DNA of 64,000 nt from Xanthomonas sp. CFBP 8443 (GCF_025666195.1 NZ_CP102592.1:1364001-1428000); one strand, 5' to 3'; positions 11,979-20,420 are shown, numbered from the stretch's first letter. A program made the numbers and translations. The notes: generated by a model not told the origin, from the letters alone.

Positions 11979-12055
11979 GGAGTGGTAGTTCAGTCGGTTA
12001 GAATGCTGGCCTGTCACGCCGGAGGTCGCGGGTTCGAGTCCCGTCCACTCCGCCA
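11979..12055 (+). tRNA. tRNA-Asp(GTC), copy 1
   Basis: 77 nt with acceptor GGAGTGG/CCACTCC, encoded GCCA, and anticodon GTC in GGCCTGTCACGCC. Identical to the second copy at 12172. Confidence 0.97.
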
Positions 12056-12063
12056 GTTGCACC

Positions 12064-12095
12064 GAAGCCCCTGAGAAATCGGGGGTTTCGTTTCT
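12064..12095 (+). terminator. Terminator after tRNA-Asp copy 1
   Basis: GAAGCCCC-TGAGAAATC-GGGGGTTTC followed by GTTTCTC: an imperfect stem with a weak T-run, so readthrough to the second copy is likely. Confidence 0.6.
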
Positions 12096-12171
12096 CGAAG
12101 CATCCGCCGCGTTCCGCGCTGCGCCGATACCCAGAGATTGCGGGCCTTGCGCCTGCCTCCGTTCAAAAAGC

Positions 12172-12248
12172 GGAGTGGTAGTTCAGTCGGTTAGAATGCT
12201 GGCCTGTCACGCCGGAGGTCGCGGGTTCGAGTCCCGTCCACTCCGCCA
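12172..12248 (+). tRNA. tRNA-Asp(GTC), copy 2
   Basis: Identical in sequence to 11979-12055, and the identity extends a few bases upstream (AAAAGC), pointing to a local duplication. Confidence 0.97.
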
Positions 12249-12259
12249 GTTTTGTACGC

Positions 12260-12292
12260 GAAACCCCCGAGCGATCGGGGGTTTCTTTTTTT
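12260..12292 (+). terminator. Strong terminator after tRNA-Asp copy 2
   Basis: A perfect 11-bp stem GAAACCCCCGA / TCGGGGGTTTC with loop GCGA, then seven T. It looks like the improved version of the terminator at 12064. Confidence 0.9.
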
Positions 12293-12427
12293 CCGGAAGG
12301 CGTTGCCGGCGACAGCCATGCGGACCGCGGATGTTCATGGGCGCGGCCCCTGCGGTACGCCATTCCGCGGCAGGGCGTGAAGCGGGTTAAACTGCGCGGC
12401 TCGCCACCTGGCCTCGGTTCCCAACCA

Positions 12428-14419
12428 ATGCTGCAGAAACTCCGCGAAAAGACCTCGGGCTGGATCGCCACCGCGATCATCGGCCTGTTGATGATTCCGT
12501 TCCTGTTCGTCATCGACGGCAGCTACCTCGGTGGCGTCGGTGCCAACAACGTCGCCAAGGTGCAGGCGCCGCCGTCGTGGTGGGCGTCGGCTCCGTCGTG
12601 GTGGCCGGCCTCGTTGCTGTGGCGCCACCAGGAAGTGAGCACGGAGCAGTTCCGCGCGCGCTTCGAGGAAGCGCGCCAGCAGGAGCGGCAGCAGCAGGGC
12701 GAGAACTTCGACCCACGCGAGTTCGAAAGCGCCGACAACAAGCGCAAGGTGCTCGACCAGTTGATCGACGAGCAAGTGGTGAAGCTGGCGTCCGAGCAGG
12801 CCGGCGTGGTCATCGGCGATGCGGCGATCCGCGACTACATCAGCACCATTCCGGCGTTCCAGAACGACGGCAAGTTCGATCCCGAGCGTTACCGCCTGGC
12901 CTTGGCTTCGGGCACGCCGCCGCGGACGCCGGCGATGTTCGACCAGATGGTGCGCGATGGCCTGCAGCAGTCGCTGATCCCGTCCGCGCTGATGGAATCG
13001 GCGTTCGCGACCCAGCAGGAAACCGAGCGCCTGCTGAAGATGCTGAGCGAGACCCGCGACGTGGACCTGGCGCTGCTGCCGGAGCAGCCGGCCGACACCA
13101 CGCCGGTCAGCGACGCGCAGGTGCAGCAGTGGTACGACGCGCACCAGGCCGACTTCAAGCAGCCGGAGCGGGTGTCGATCGAGTACGTCGAACTGGATGC
13201 GTCCAAGCTGCCGCCGGCCAAGCCGGCCGACGAGGCGGCGCTGCGCAAGCGCTACGAGGAGGAGAAGGCGCGCTTCGTCGAACCCGACCAGCGCCTGACC
13301 TCGCACATCCTGATCAGCGCCGGCAAGGACGCCGCAGCGCAGAAGGCGGCCGAGGCCAAGGCCGCCAAGCTGGTCGCCGAGGCCAAGCAGCCGGGCGCCG
13401 ACTTCGCCGCGCTGGCCCGCGCCAATTCCGAGGATTCGGGCTCCAAGAACGCCGGCGGCGACCTGGGCTGGGTCGAAAAGGGCACGATGGTCAAGCCGTT
13501 CGACGACGCGCTGTTCGCGATGAAGGCCGGGGACATCATCGGCCCGGTGAAGAGCGAGTTCGGCTACCACGTGATCCAGCTGCGCGAGATCAAGGGCGGC
13601 CAGGGCAAGAGCTTCGAGCAGGTGCGCGACCAGCTCGCCGGCGAGCAGCTTCAGGCCGACAACGAGAAGGCCTTCAGCGAACTGAGCGGGCGGCTGGTGG
13701 ACCTGGTCTACAAGAACCCGACCGCGCTGGCGCCGGCGGCCAAGGAAGTAGGCCTGCCGGTGCAGACCCTGGGGCCGTTCTCGCGCGCCGACGCCAGCGG
13801 CGTCGCTGCGCAACCGGCGGTGCTGCGTGCGGCGTTCTCCGACACGCTGGTGCAGGACGGCACGGTCAGCGATCCGATCACGCTGGGGCCGAACCACAAC
13901 GTGATGATCCGCGTCACCCAGCACCTGCCCGAGCAGACCCAGCCGTTGGCCAAGGTCCGCGAGCAGGTGGTCGCTGCGGTGCATGCCGATCGCACCGCCA
14001 AGGCGGCGGCGGCCAAGGCCGATGCGCTGCTGGAGAAGCTGCGCAAGGGCGAGACGCTGCAGGCGCTGGCCGGCCCTGAGAATCTGCAGCTCAACCCGAT
14101 GCCGGGGCTGCCGCGCACCGTGCCGATGCCGAGTCCGGAAGCCAATCGCGCGATCTTCAGCGCGCCGCCGCCGGCCGCGGACAAGCCGTCGGTGGGCAAG
14201 GTGGAGCTGTCGGCGAACGGCATCCCGGGCGGCGCCAAGCGCTACGCGCTGTTCGTGGTCAACAAGGTGAATCCGGGCGACCTGAGCAAGGTGCCGGCAG
14301 AGCAGCAGGCCACGCTCAAGCAGCAGTTGGGCCAGATCGAGGGCGCCACCGCGGCGAAGGCCTACGTCGACGCGATGCGCAAGCGCTACAAGGTCACCGT
14401 GCAGGAAGCGCAGCTGTAA
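12428..14419 (+). CDS. ppiD: PpiD, membrane-anchored periplasmic chaperone
   Basis: 663 residues. One N-terminal transmembrane anchor (WIATAIIGLLMIPFLFVI, about 12-29) follows the conserved MLQKLREKTSG start. A SurA-like chaperone region comes next, then a parvulin domain (about 292-395) with LTSHILIS, FAALARANSEDSGSKNAGGDLGW and FGYHVIQLREI. Assists folding of outer-membrane proteins leaving the Sec translocon. The start at 12428 puts the anchor at the usual place; the upstream in-frame ATG at 12377 adds 17 residues unlike the family. Just after the anchor is a Trp/Pro-rich insert, PPSWWASAPSWWPASLLW, absent from E. coli PpiD. Confidence 0.94.
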   Translation: MLQKLREKTSGWIATAIIGLLMIPFLFVIDGSYLGGVGANNVAKVQAPPSWWASAPSWWPASLLWRHQEVSTEQFRARFEEARQQERQQQGENFDPREFESADNKRKVLDQLIDEQVVKLASEQAGVVIGDAAIRDYISTIPAFQNDGKFDPERYRLALASGTPPRTPAMFDQMVRDGLQQSLIPSALMESAFATQQETERLLKMLSETRDVDLALLPEQPADTTPVSDAQVQQWYDAHQADFKQPERVSIEYVELDASKLPPAKPADEAALRKRYEEEKARFVEPDQRLTSHILISAGKDAAAQKAAEAKAAKLVAEAKQPGADFAALARANSEDSGSKNAGGDLGWVEKGTMVKPFDDALFAMKAGDIIGPVKSEFGYHVIQLREIKGGQGKSFEQVRDQLAGEQLQADNEKAFSELSGRLVDLVYKNPTALAPAAKEVGLPVQTLGPFSRADASGVAAQPAVLRAAFSDTLVQDGTVSDPITLGPNHNVMIRVTQHLPEQTQPLAKVREQVVAAVHADRTAKAAAAKADALLEKLRKGETLQALAGPENLQLNPMPGLPRTVPMPSPEANRAIFSAPPPAADKPSVGKVELSANGIPGGAKRYALFVVNKVNPGDLSKVPAEQQATLKQQLGQIEGATAAKAYVDAMRKRYKVTVQEAQL

Positions 14420-14443
14420 CTGCCGCTTGCCGATGCATGATGC

Positions 14444-14476
14444 GAACAAGCCCGGCATTGCCGGGCTTGTTCGTTT
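14444..14476 (+). terminator. Terminator of ppiD
   Basis: A perfect 13-bp stem GAACAAGCCCGGC / GCCGGGCTTGTTC with loop ATT, then GTTTG. Confidence 0.8.
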
Positions 14477-14663
14477 GTGGGTCCTGCACTGCGGGCGCTT
14501 GAGGCACTCGGCACTCCGGGCACAGGGAGTACAAGGGAGCGCTTGGGACATTGGGATGTGCGGTGATGTGTCGCGCGATCATGCGTCGTGACGCGGTCGC
14601 TGCGGCAGGGTCGGAAGGGCGGCAAGGAAGTGTGCATGTACTTCGTGCATGCGCCGGTACGGG

Positions 14664-14710
14664 GTACCCTCATCCGCCCCTTCGGGGCACCTTCTCCCTA
14701 GGGGAGAAGG
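14664..14710. repeat. Intergenic repeat with double hairpin
   Basis: TACCCTCATCC-GCCCC-TTC-GGGGC-ACCTTCTCCC-TA-GGGGAGAAGG: two small hairpins in a row (14676-14688 and 14690-14710). This motif is widespread between genes in xanthomonads, from general knowledge of those genomes; only one copy is seen here. Confidence 0.55.
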
Positions 14711-15069
14711 GAGCGCCGGGCGCGCGCGGTGTGGCCCGCTGACGAGTGCGTGCGGGTTACCGGTGCGCGTATGACGCAGGCCCAGGGCTGTCGCGCCTGC
14801 GCTAGGCGGCAGCATCGGTGCCGATGGCGATGACCGCTGGCCATGATGGCGTCCATCGCCGCAGCGATGTGTCGGGCAAGGCCGGCTTCGGGCGTTCGCT
14901 GCGCGCTATTGCGGAGCGCTTGCGACCTAAGCGTTTCTCTCGGCTGTGCGCCATGCGGTGGGGGCGACGTCAGCGGCGATGCAATGGCGGCCACGCCTGC
15001 CTTGGGTTGCGGCACTGGCCAATGTGGAAGCTGAGACCTCTCGTTTCATCTCTCAGCTGTTCGCCGTGC

Positions 15070-15137
15070 TGTGGGAGCGACTTCAGTCGCGACAGGCTTT
15101 ATCGGTAAAGCCCGTCGCGACTGAAGTCGCTCCCACA
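15070..15137. repeat. REP-like palindrome (GTGGGAGCGACTTCAGTCGC type)
   Basis: A 24-bp arm TGTGGGAGCGACTTCAGTCG-CGAC (15070-15093) and its perfect complement (15114-15137), with an inner GGCTTT/AAAGCC pairing and loop ATCGGT. It lies about 100 bp downstream of the mltD stop. This is the repetitive extragenic palindrome typical of Xanthomonas and Stenotrophomonas. Confidence 0.75.
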
Positions 15138-15243
15138 AGTGGTTTCTTGCGTTGGCTAACGGTGGCAGCGCTGGCGGTCGCCGCTGTCGCGGTCTCGTCG
15201 GTCCCGCCGCAGCGCATCGATCCCGCCGCAGCGGGAGGGCGGC

Positions 15244-16464
15244 CTATTCCTCGTAGCTCAGCACCATGCCCGGGCGCAGCACGCTGCGCGCGGACAGGCC
15301 GTTCTTCGCCAGCAGGGTCTGCACGGTGATGCCGTAGCGCTTGGCGATGGTCCAGGCGGTGTCGCCGTCGCGGACGGTGTGGGTGCGGCGCGCCGCAGCC
15401 GTGCGTGAGCGGATGCGCGGCGTTGCGGCTTCGCCGACGCTGGCGACGGTCCGCACGGCCGGCGCCTCGACCTGCGCCTGCGTCGCCGCCAGCGCGTCGG
15501 CGGCGGCCGTGGCCGCGCTGCCGCCGCTGCCGACCGGCGCCAGCACCGGCAGCGCGCGCTTGCTGTTGCGCCCGCTGCCCAGCGCCGGGTTCAGGCGCGC
15601 GATCCGGTCGCCCTGCAGCGCCTGCTGGCGCGCCCAATCGTCCAGCGCCATGCCGGCGGGCAGGGTGCGCGCCTGCAGGATCGGCACCTCGCGGTCCAGC
15701 GAGGCCATCCACTCGTCGCGGCTCTGCGCCTGCTCCAGCACGCAGGCCAGCGCGTGCAGCTTCTCGACGTAGGCGTAGGTGATCGGCGACAACCCGGGCA
15801 GCTTGGCCGGTTGCGCGTTCTGCGCGTTCATGCCGGCACGGCGCATCGACTGCAGCACGCGGTATTCGCCGGCGTTGTAGGCCATGATCGCCAGGCGCCA
15901 ATCGCCGCCGAACATGCCGTGCAGGGTCTTCAGATAGCGCACCGCGGCGCGGGTGGAATCCACCGCGGACAGGCGCCCGTCGTAGCTGCCTTCGACCGGG
16001 ACGTCGTGGTTGCGGGCGGTACCGGCGATGAACTGCCACAGTCCGGCCGGACCGCCGCTGTTGCGTGCGGCGGGACGATAGCCGCTCTCGACGAACGGGA
16101 TCAGCGCGAATTCGGTCGGCAGGTCGGCGGCACGCAATTCGTCCACCACGTAGCCGAACAGCGGAAGCACGTCCTCGTCCTCGTTGGCCAGGCGCGCCGG
16201 CGCGCGCGCGAACTGCTGTTTCCAGCGTGCGTCGGTGGCGCTGCTGTCGCATTGCGCGTCGGCCAGGCCGTCGCGGAAGTTGGCCAGGATGGTGTGACCG
16301 TTACGCGTGGTCGCCGGCGGCAACGCCGCGGCGTCCGTCGGCAGCGCATTCAGCCCGGCGAGGGTCTGCTCCAGTGCGGCGCCGACCGGCGCCGCCGCGG
16401 CCGCGGAAGGAGTCGCCGACGCGATGGTCAGCGTCAGCGCCGCGCTCAACAGCAGCGACCTCAT
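15244..16464 (-). CDS. mltD: Membrane-bound lytic murein transglycosylase D
   Basis: 406 residues. Signal peptide MRSLLLSAALTLTIASATPSAA, then a family-1 lytic transglycosylase domain (about 115-215) with catalytic Glu126 in IPFVESGYR, GPAGLWQFI and MAYNAGEYRVL, and one C-terminal LysM repeat (about 358-403, HTVRDGDTAWTIAKRYGI). It cleaves peptidoglycan glycan strands with 1,6-anhydro product formation. No lipobox Cys is obvious, so it may be periplasmic rather than a lipoprotein. Its ATG overlaps the gloB stop by four bases (ATGA), giving translational coupling. Confidence 0.92.
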   Translation of the reverse strand: MRSLLLSAALTLTIASATPSAAAAAPVGAALEQTLAGLNALPTDAAALPPATTRNGHTILANFRDGLADAQCDSSATDARWKQQFARAPARLANEDEDVLPLFGYVVDELRAADLPTEFALIPFVESGYRPAARNSGGPAGLWQFIAGTARNHDVPVEGSYDGRLSAVDSTRAAVRYLKTLHGMFGGDWRLAIMAYNAGEYRVLQSMRRAGMNAQNAQPAKLPGLSPITYAYVEKLHALACVLEQAQSRDEWMASLDREVPILQARTLPAGMALDDWARQQALQGDRIARLNPALGSGRNSKRALPVLAPVGSGGSAATAAADALAATQAQVEAPAVRTVASVGEAATPRIRSRTAAARRTHTVRDGDTAWTIAKRYGITVQTLLAKNGLSARSVLRPGMVLSYEE

Positions 16465-17228
16465 GCGCGGAAATCGTCTTTCCAGCGCCTCAATTCGGCG
16501 AATACCTCCACTTCGTCGCGCGCGCCGCGGCCGAGCCGGGCGGCGACCGCCTGCTGGATCGCCGCCGAGGCGGTGCGCAGGAACGGGTTGGTCGCCATTT
16601 CGCTGGCGAGGGTGACGGGAACAGTGGGACGGGCAGCGTGACGCATGGCCTGGACTTCCTGATGGCGCTGCCGCAAGGCAGCGTTGGTGGGATCGACCGT
16701 GACGGCGAATGCCGCATTGGCCAGGGTGTATTCGTGTCCGCAGCACACCAGCGTGGCGCCCGGGAGGGCGGCCAGCCGTTGCAGCGAACCCAACATCTGG
16801 GAGGGCGTACCTTCGAACATGCGCCCACAGCCTAGGCTGAACAGCGTGTCCCCGCTGAACAGGTGGCCATGGCCGACATAGGCCACATGCGAGCGGGTGT
16901 GCCCAGGCACGGCAAGGGTCCGGAACTCCCATTCCAGCACCTGCACCGCATCGCCGTCGCCGACGTGCTGGCTGGCGAGCGGGATCCGCGGCTCGTCCGC
17001 CGGGGCGAACACCGGCAGGTCCGGCCAGCGCTCGCGCAGAACCGCCACGCCGCCGATGTGGTCGTCGTGATGATGGGTCAGCAGCACCGCGGATGGCTGC
17101 AATCCCTGGGCGGCTGCCTCGAATACCGGCTCGGCCTGGCCGGGGTCGACCAGCACGGCGCGGCCATCCGCGGCGGCGATCGCCCAGATGTAATTATCCT
17201 GGAATGCGGGCAGGGCGATCAGTCGCAT
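16461..17228 (-). CDS. gloB: Hydroxyacylglutathione hydrolase (glyoxalase II)
   Basis: 255 residues. Hydrolyses S-lactoylglutathione to lactate and glutathione, the second step of methylglyoxal detoxification. Metallo-beta-lactamase fold with the di-metal motif THHHDDHIGG at 51-60, GHTRSHVAY, GDTLFSLGCGRMFEG and CGHEYTLANA, and C-terminal NPFLRT for glutathione binding. The start at 17228 gives the family N-terminus MRLIALPAFQDNYIW; the upstream ATG at 17267 would lie within the divergent gene. Only 12 bp separate the two divergent start codons. Confidence 0.95.
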   Translation of the reverse strand: MRLIALPAFQDNYIWAIAAADGRAVLVDPGQAEPVFEAAAQGLQPSAVLLTHHHDDHIGGVAVLRERWPDLPVFAPADEPRIPLASQHVGDGDAVQVLEWEFRTLAVPGHTRSHVAYVGHGHLFSGDTLFSLGCGRMFEGTPSQMLGSLQRLAALPGATLVCCGHEYTLANAAFAVTVDPTNAALRQRHQEVQAMRHAARPTVPVTLASEMATNPFLRTASAAIQQAVAARLGRGARDEVEVFAELRRWKDDFRA

Positions 17229-17233
17229 AGAAT
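17228..17233 (+). promoter_or_regulatory. Candidate -10 for a leaderless methyltransferase-like mRNA
   Basis: TAGAAT ends 7 bp before the ATG at 17241, so transcription would begin at about the A of the start codon. No Shine-Dalgarno and no clear -35 are seen. Confidence 0.4.
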
Positions 17234-17240
17234 TGGCACC

Positions 17241-17900
17241 ATGCCTGCCGCCCCGTTCCCCCGTCAAGCCGCCGTCTCATCCTGGTTTGATACGGCGGTG
17301 GCGCAACAGCTGCTGCAGGCCGAGCAGCCGTTGATCCTGGACGCCTTGCTCGCTCGCCCCGCACAGCCCTGGTTGTGGCTGGCGCCGGTGCCGTTCGCGC
17401 CGCTGGCGCGCGAGCTGCCCGGGCGCGGCGTGCGCCTGCACCGCACCGCGCACGGCTATGCCGGCGACCTGGTATGCACGCTGCCGTTGCCGCTGCCGTC
17501 GGAGAGCGTCAACGCGATCGTGCTGCAGCATGTGCTGGGCGCCGACGCCACCGCGTTGCTGGAGGAATGCGAGCGGGTGCTGCTGCCGGGCGGGCGCATC
17601 TGGCTGTTCGCGCTGAACGCGATGAGCCCGTACCGGCTGCGCTGGCGCCGGCAGGGCCTGGTGGCGCGGCCGCCGGGCAGCTGGCGCGGTTTGCTGGCGC
17701 AGGCCGGGCTGCCGTGCGTCGAGCGGCTGCGCTACCTCGGGCCGGTGTGGCCGACCCGTGGTGGCATCGCGGCGGCGACGTCCGGCGCGCCGTTGCGCGC
17801 GGTGTGCATGCTGCAGGCAGAAAAACGCACCGCCGCCGGCATCGGCCCCATTCCGCTGCGCGCGCCGGTACGCTGGCGCGGTTCGGCTGCTTCCATCTGA
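17241..17900 (+). CDS. SAM-dependent methyltransferase-like protein (YafS-type)
   Basis: 219 residues. The middle resembles the class I methyltransferase fold: a strand ending LPLPSESVNAIVLQHVL (motif IV/V region, about 76-92) and ECERVLLPGGRIWLFALN (motif VI, near 106-123). The usual glycine-rich motif I is missing: that region reads PWLWLAPVPF. So methyl transfer is uncertain. Gene order gloB-this-rnhA-dnaQ matches the E. coli gloB-yafS-rnhA-dnaQ order, which supports homology to YafS. The start is fixed by the short divergent gap to gloB. Confidence 0.75.
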   Translation: MPAAPFPRQAAVSSWFDTAVAQQLLQAEQPLILDALLARPAQPWLWLAPVPFAPLARELPGRGVRLHRTAHGYAGDLVCTLPLPLPSESVNAIVLQHVLGADATALLEECERVLLPGGRIWLFALNAMSPYRLRWRRQGLVARPPGSWRGLLAQAGLPCVERLRYLGPVWPTRGGIAAATSGAPLRAVCMLQAEKRTAAGIGPIPLRAPVRWRGSAASI

Positions 17901-17912
17901 TCCTGGACGTAC

Positions 17913-18371
17913 ATGAAGACTGTTGATATCCATACCGACGGCGCCTGCCTCGGCAATCCCGGCCCCGGCGGCTGGGCCGCGCTGCTGCGCTACAAGGGCC
18001 TGGAGCGCGAAGTGGCCGGCGCCGAGGCGCACACCACCAACAACCGCATGGAGCTGATGGCCGCGATCATGGCGCTGGAGACGCTCAGCGAACCGTGCCA
18101 GATCGTGCTGCATACCGATTCGCAGTACGTGCGCCAGGGCATCACCGAGTGGATGCCGGGCTGGGTGCGGCGGCAGTGGAAGACCGCCGGCGGCGATCCG
18201 GTCAAGAACCGCGACCTGTGGGAACGGCTGCACGCCGCAGCGCAGCGGCACACGATCGACTGGCGCTGGGTCAAGGGCCACAGCGGCGATCCGGACAACG
18301 AGCGGGTGGACGTGCTGGCCCGCAACCAAGCGCTGCGGGTGCGCGCCGGCGGCGCCGCGGTCGCGTCCTGA
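17913..18371 (+). CDS. rnhA: Ribonuclease HI
   Basis: 152 residues. Degrades RNA in RNA:DNA hybrids. The four catalytic acids are visible: Asp9 ([15 protein letters not shown]), Glu47 (RMELMAA), Asp69 (HTDSQYV) and Asp133 (DNERVDVLA), and the basic protrusion [11 protein letters not shown] is present. It begins 12 bp after the preceding stop and is followed by dnaQ after 32 bp, as in E. coli, where the two genes are neighbours. Confidence 0.97.
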   Translation: MKTVDIHTDGACLGNPGPGGWAALLRYKGLEREVAGAEAHTTNNRMELMAAIMALETLSEPCQIVLHTDSQYVRQGITEWMPGWVRRQWKTAGGDPVKNRDLWERLHAAAQRHTIDWRWVKGHSGDPDNERVDVLARNQALRVRAGGAAVAS

Positions 18372-18403
18372 TCCTTTCCACGATTCATCCTGCAACGAGC
18401 GAC

Positions 18404-19144
18404 ATGCGCCAGATCATCCTCGATACCGAAACCACCGGCCTGGAATGGAAGAAGGGCAACCGCGTCGTCGAAATCGGCGCGGTGGAGCTGCTCGAGCGCC
18501 GTCCCAGCGGGCGCAACTTCCACCGCTACCTGCGCCCGGACTGCGACTTCGAACCCGGCGCGCAGGAAGTCACCGGCCTGACCCTGGAGTTCCTGGCCGA
18601 CAAGCCGGAATTCCACGAGGTGGTGGACGAATTCCTGGCGTTCATCGACGGCGCCGAACTGATCATCCACAACGCCTCGTTCGACCTGGGCTTCCTCGAC
18701 TACGAACTGTCGCGGCTGGGCGCGTCCTACGGACGCATTCTCGACCGCGCCACAGTCATCGATACGCTGCTGCTGGCGCGCGAGCGCTTCCCGGGCCAGC
18801 GCAATTCGCTGGACGCGCTGTGCAAGCGGCTGGGCGTGGACAACTCGCACCGGCAACTGCATGGCGCGCTGCTCGATGCGCAGATCCTCAGCGAGGTCTA
18901 CATCGCGCTGACCTCGGGCCAGGAGGAGATCGGCTTCGCCCTGGCCGACGACCGCGCCGGCGACCACGCCGACGGCCAGCGCGCGGCGTTCGACATGGCG
19001 ATGCTGCTGCCGCGGCCGCGGGTGCTGCCGACCGCGTCGGAGCTGGAAGCGCACCAGGCGCGGCTGGAAAAGCTGCGCAAGAAGGCTGGGCGTGCGCTGT
19101 GGGACGAGGCCGAGCCGATGCTGGCCGAGGCCGTGGCCGGTTGA
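18404..19144 (+). CDS. dnaQ: DNA polymerase III epsilon subunit, proofreading 3'-5' exonuclease
   Basis: 246 residues. DEDDh exonuclease: Exo I DTETTG (Asp7, Glu9), Exo II HNASFDLGF (Asp94), Exo III HRQLHGALLDAQ (His153, Asp158). The C-terminal ~60 residues correspond to the segment that binds the polymerase alpha subunit. The start at 18404 gives the family N-terminus MRQIILDTETTG. Probably cotranscribed with rnhA. Confidence 0.96.
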   Translation: MRQIILDTETTGLEWKKGNRVVEIGAVELLERRPSGRNFHRYLRPDCDFEPGAQEVTGLTLEFLADKPEFHEVVDEFLAFIDGAELIIHNASFDLGFLDYELSRLGASYGRILDRATVIDTLLLARERFPGQRNSLDALCKRLGVDNSHRQLHGALLDAQILSEVYIALTSGQEEIGFALADDRAGDHADGQRAAFDMAMLLPRPRVLPTASELEAHQARLEKLRKKAGRALWDEAEPMLAEAVAG

Positions 19145-19311
19145 GCGGGGCGACTTCTCGCAGACGATCGTTCTTAGGGCTTGCCTCCGCAGCTACCGGC
19201 GCCGCCATCGCGGCGGCCGTGGGCCGCAGCGCGCGCTGAGCGCAGCCGCGAATCGCGCGTGCCTGCCGTGGCCCGGCCTGCGCCGACAAGCGCGGGCATC
19301 GGCGCATCGGC

Positions 19312-20016
19312 TCAGTGGCAGCGCACCAGGATCGCGGTGATGTTGTCAGAGCCGCCGCCGTCCAGCGCGGCGGCCACCAGCGTGTCCACGCATTCCTGCG
19401 CGCTGCAGTCGTCGTGGCCGAGGGTGGCGGCGATGCCGGCATCGTCCACTTCCTCGGTCAGCCCGTCGCTGCACAGCAGCAGCTGCATGCCCGGGCGCAG
19501 TTCGCCGGTCATCGTGGCCACGTTGAGGTGCAGCGGATCGGTGACCCCCAGCGCCTGGGTGACCACGTTGCGGTGCGGATGCGCGCGCGCCTGCTCGGCG
19601 GTCAGCGCGCCCTGTGCGATCAGTTCCTGCACGTAGCTGTGGTCCTGGCTGAGCTGGGCCAGCTTGCCGTCGCGCCACAGATAGGCGCGGCTGTCGCCGA
19701 CCCAGGCCACCTCGAAGCGGTTGCCCTGCACCCGCGCGGCGACCACCGTGGTGCCCATCGGCAAGCTGTCGTTGCGCCGCCGCGAGGCGCGGATGATCTC
19801 CTCGTCGGCGATGCGGATCGCCTGCGCCAGCGGCGTGCCGCCGCGCACCTCGCGGACGATGGCCTCGCGCGCCAGCGCGCTGGCGACCTCGCCGCAGGCA
19901 TGGCCGCCCATGCCGTCGGCGACCAGCCACAGGCCGAGCTCGTTGTCGCCGTAATAGGTGTCCTCGTTGAGCTCGCGGCGCAGGCCGACGTGGGTGAGGT
20001 GTCCGAATTCGATCAT
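19312..20016 (-). CDS. PP2C-family Ser/Thr phosphatase
   Basis: 234 residues forming a single bacterial PP2C (PrpC/Stp1-type) domain. Metal-binding motifs: RRELNEDTYY near the N-terminus, VADGMGGHACGE, LLLCSDGLTEEVDD and the final GGSDNITAILV. It has no transmembrane segment. It dephosphorylates Ser/Thr on protein targets; no cognate kinase is adjacent, unlike the frequent pairing with a PASTA or Hanks kinase. The start at 20016 yields the family start MIEFGHLTHVGLRRELNED; the alternative upstream ATG at 20049 adds Arg/Gly-rich residues. Confidence 0.88.
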   Translation of the reverse strand: MIEFGHLTHVGLRRELNEDTYYGDNELGLWLVADGMGGHACGEVASALAREAIVREVRGGTPLAQAIRIADEEIIRASRRRNDSLPMGTTVVAARVQGNRFEVAWVGDSRAYLWRDGKLAQLSQDHSYVQELIAQGALTAEQARAHPHRNVVTQALGVTDPLHLNVATMTGELRPGMQLLLCSDGLTEEVDDAGIAATLGHDDCSAQECVDTLVAAALDGGGSDNITAILVRCH

Positions 20017-20153
20017 TGCGTGCCCGCGGCCGGCCCGGCGTCCTGTCATTCAAACGGCATCATCGCGGCCAAGCGGACATCAGGCAATCGTTGGCCGTGC
20101 CGCAGGGCAGGCGGGGTTCATGGGGGTACGGGCGCTACCGGGCGACGCGGCGC

Positions 20154-20182
20154 TTGTCCGCGCGCGGCAGGGACCGTATGAT
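20154..20182 (+). promoter_or_regulatory. Sigma-70 promoter of tRNA-Ser(CGA)
   Basis: TTGTCC (20154-20159), a 17-bp spacer and TATGAT (20177-20182), 29 bp before the tRNA. Confidence 0.7.
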
Positions 20183-20211
20183 GCACGCCCCCGGTCCGCC
20201 GGGGACCACCC

Positions 20212-20302
20212 GGGAAGGTGGCAGAGCGGTTGAATGTACCTGACTCGAAATCAGGCAGGCGTTTATAGCGCCTCGGGGGTTCGAATCCCCCCCTTCCCGC
20301 CA
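20212..20302 (+). tRNA. tRNA-Ser(CGA)
   Basis: 91 nt class II tRNA with acceptor GGGAAGG/CCTTCCC, encoded GCCA, long variable arm and anticodon CGA in CTGACTCGAAATCAG. Confidence 0.96.
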
Positions 20303-20310
20303 GTTTTCAG

Positions 20311-20339
20311 AAGGCCCCGTCAGGGGCCTTTTGTCTTTT
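20311..20339 (+). terminator. Terminator of tRNA-Ser
   Basis: AAGGCCCC-GTCA-GGGGCCTT followed by TTGTCTTTT. Confidence 0.85.
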
Positions 20340-20420
20340 GACGGCGCTCGCCATGCGGCGCCGACATGGCGTTAAGGCCTGCCCGTTACACTTCCTCTCA
20401 ACTATCGCTTGGGTGTTCCC

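Larger units (their letters stand above)
14477..15243. other. Non-coding stretch between ppiD and mltD
   Basis: About 770 bp between convergent genes with no reading frame I can support: frames here lack a Shine-Dalgarno and recognisable protein. It holds two repeat elements, annotated separately at 14664-14710 and 15070-15137. Confidence 0.6.
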
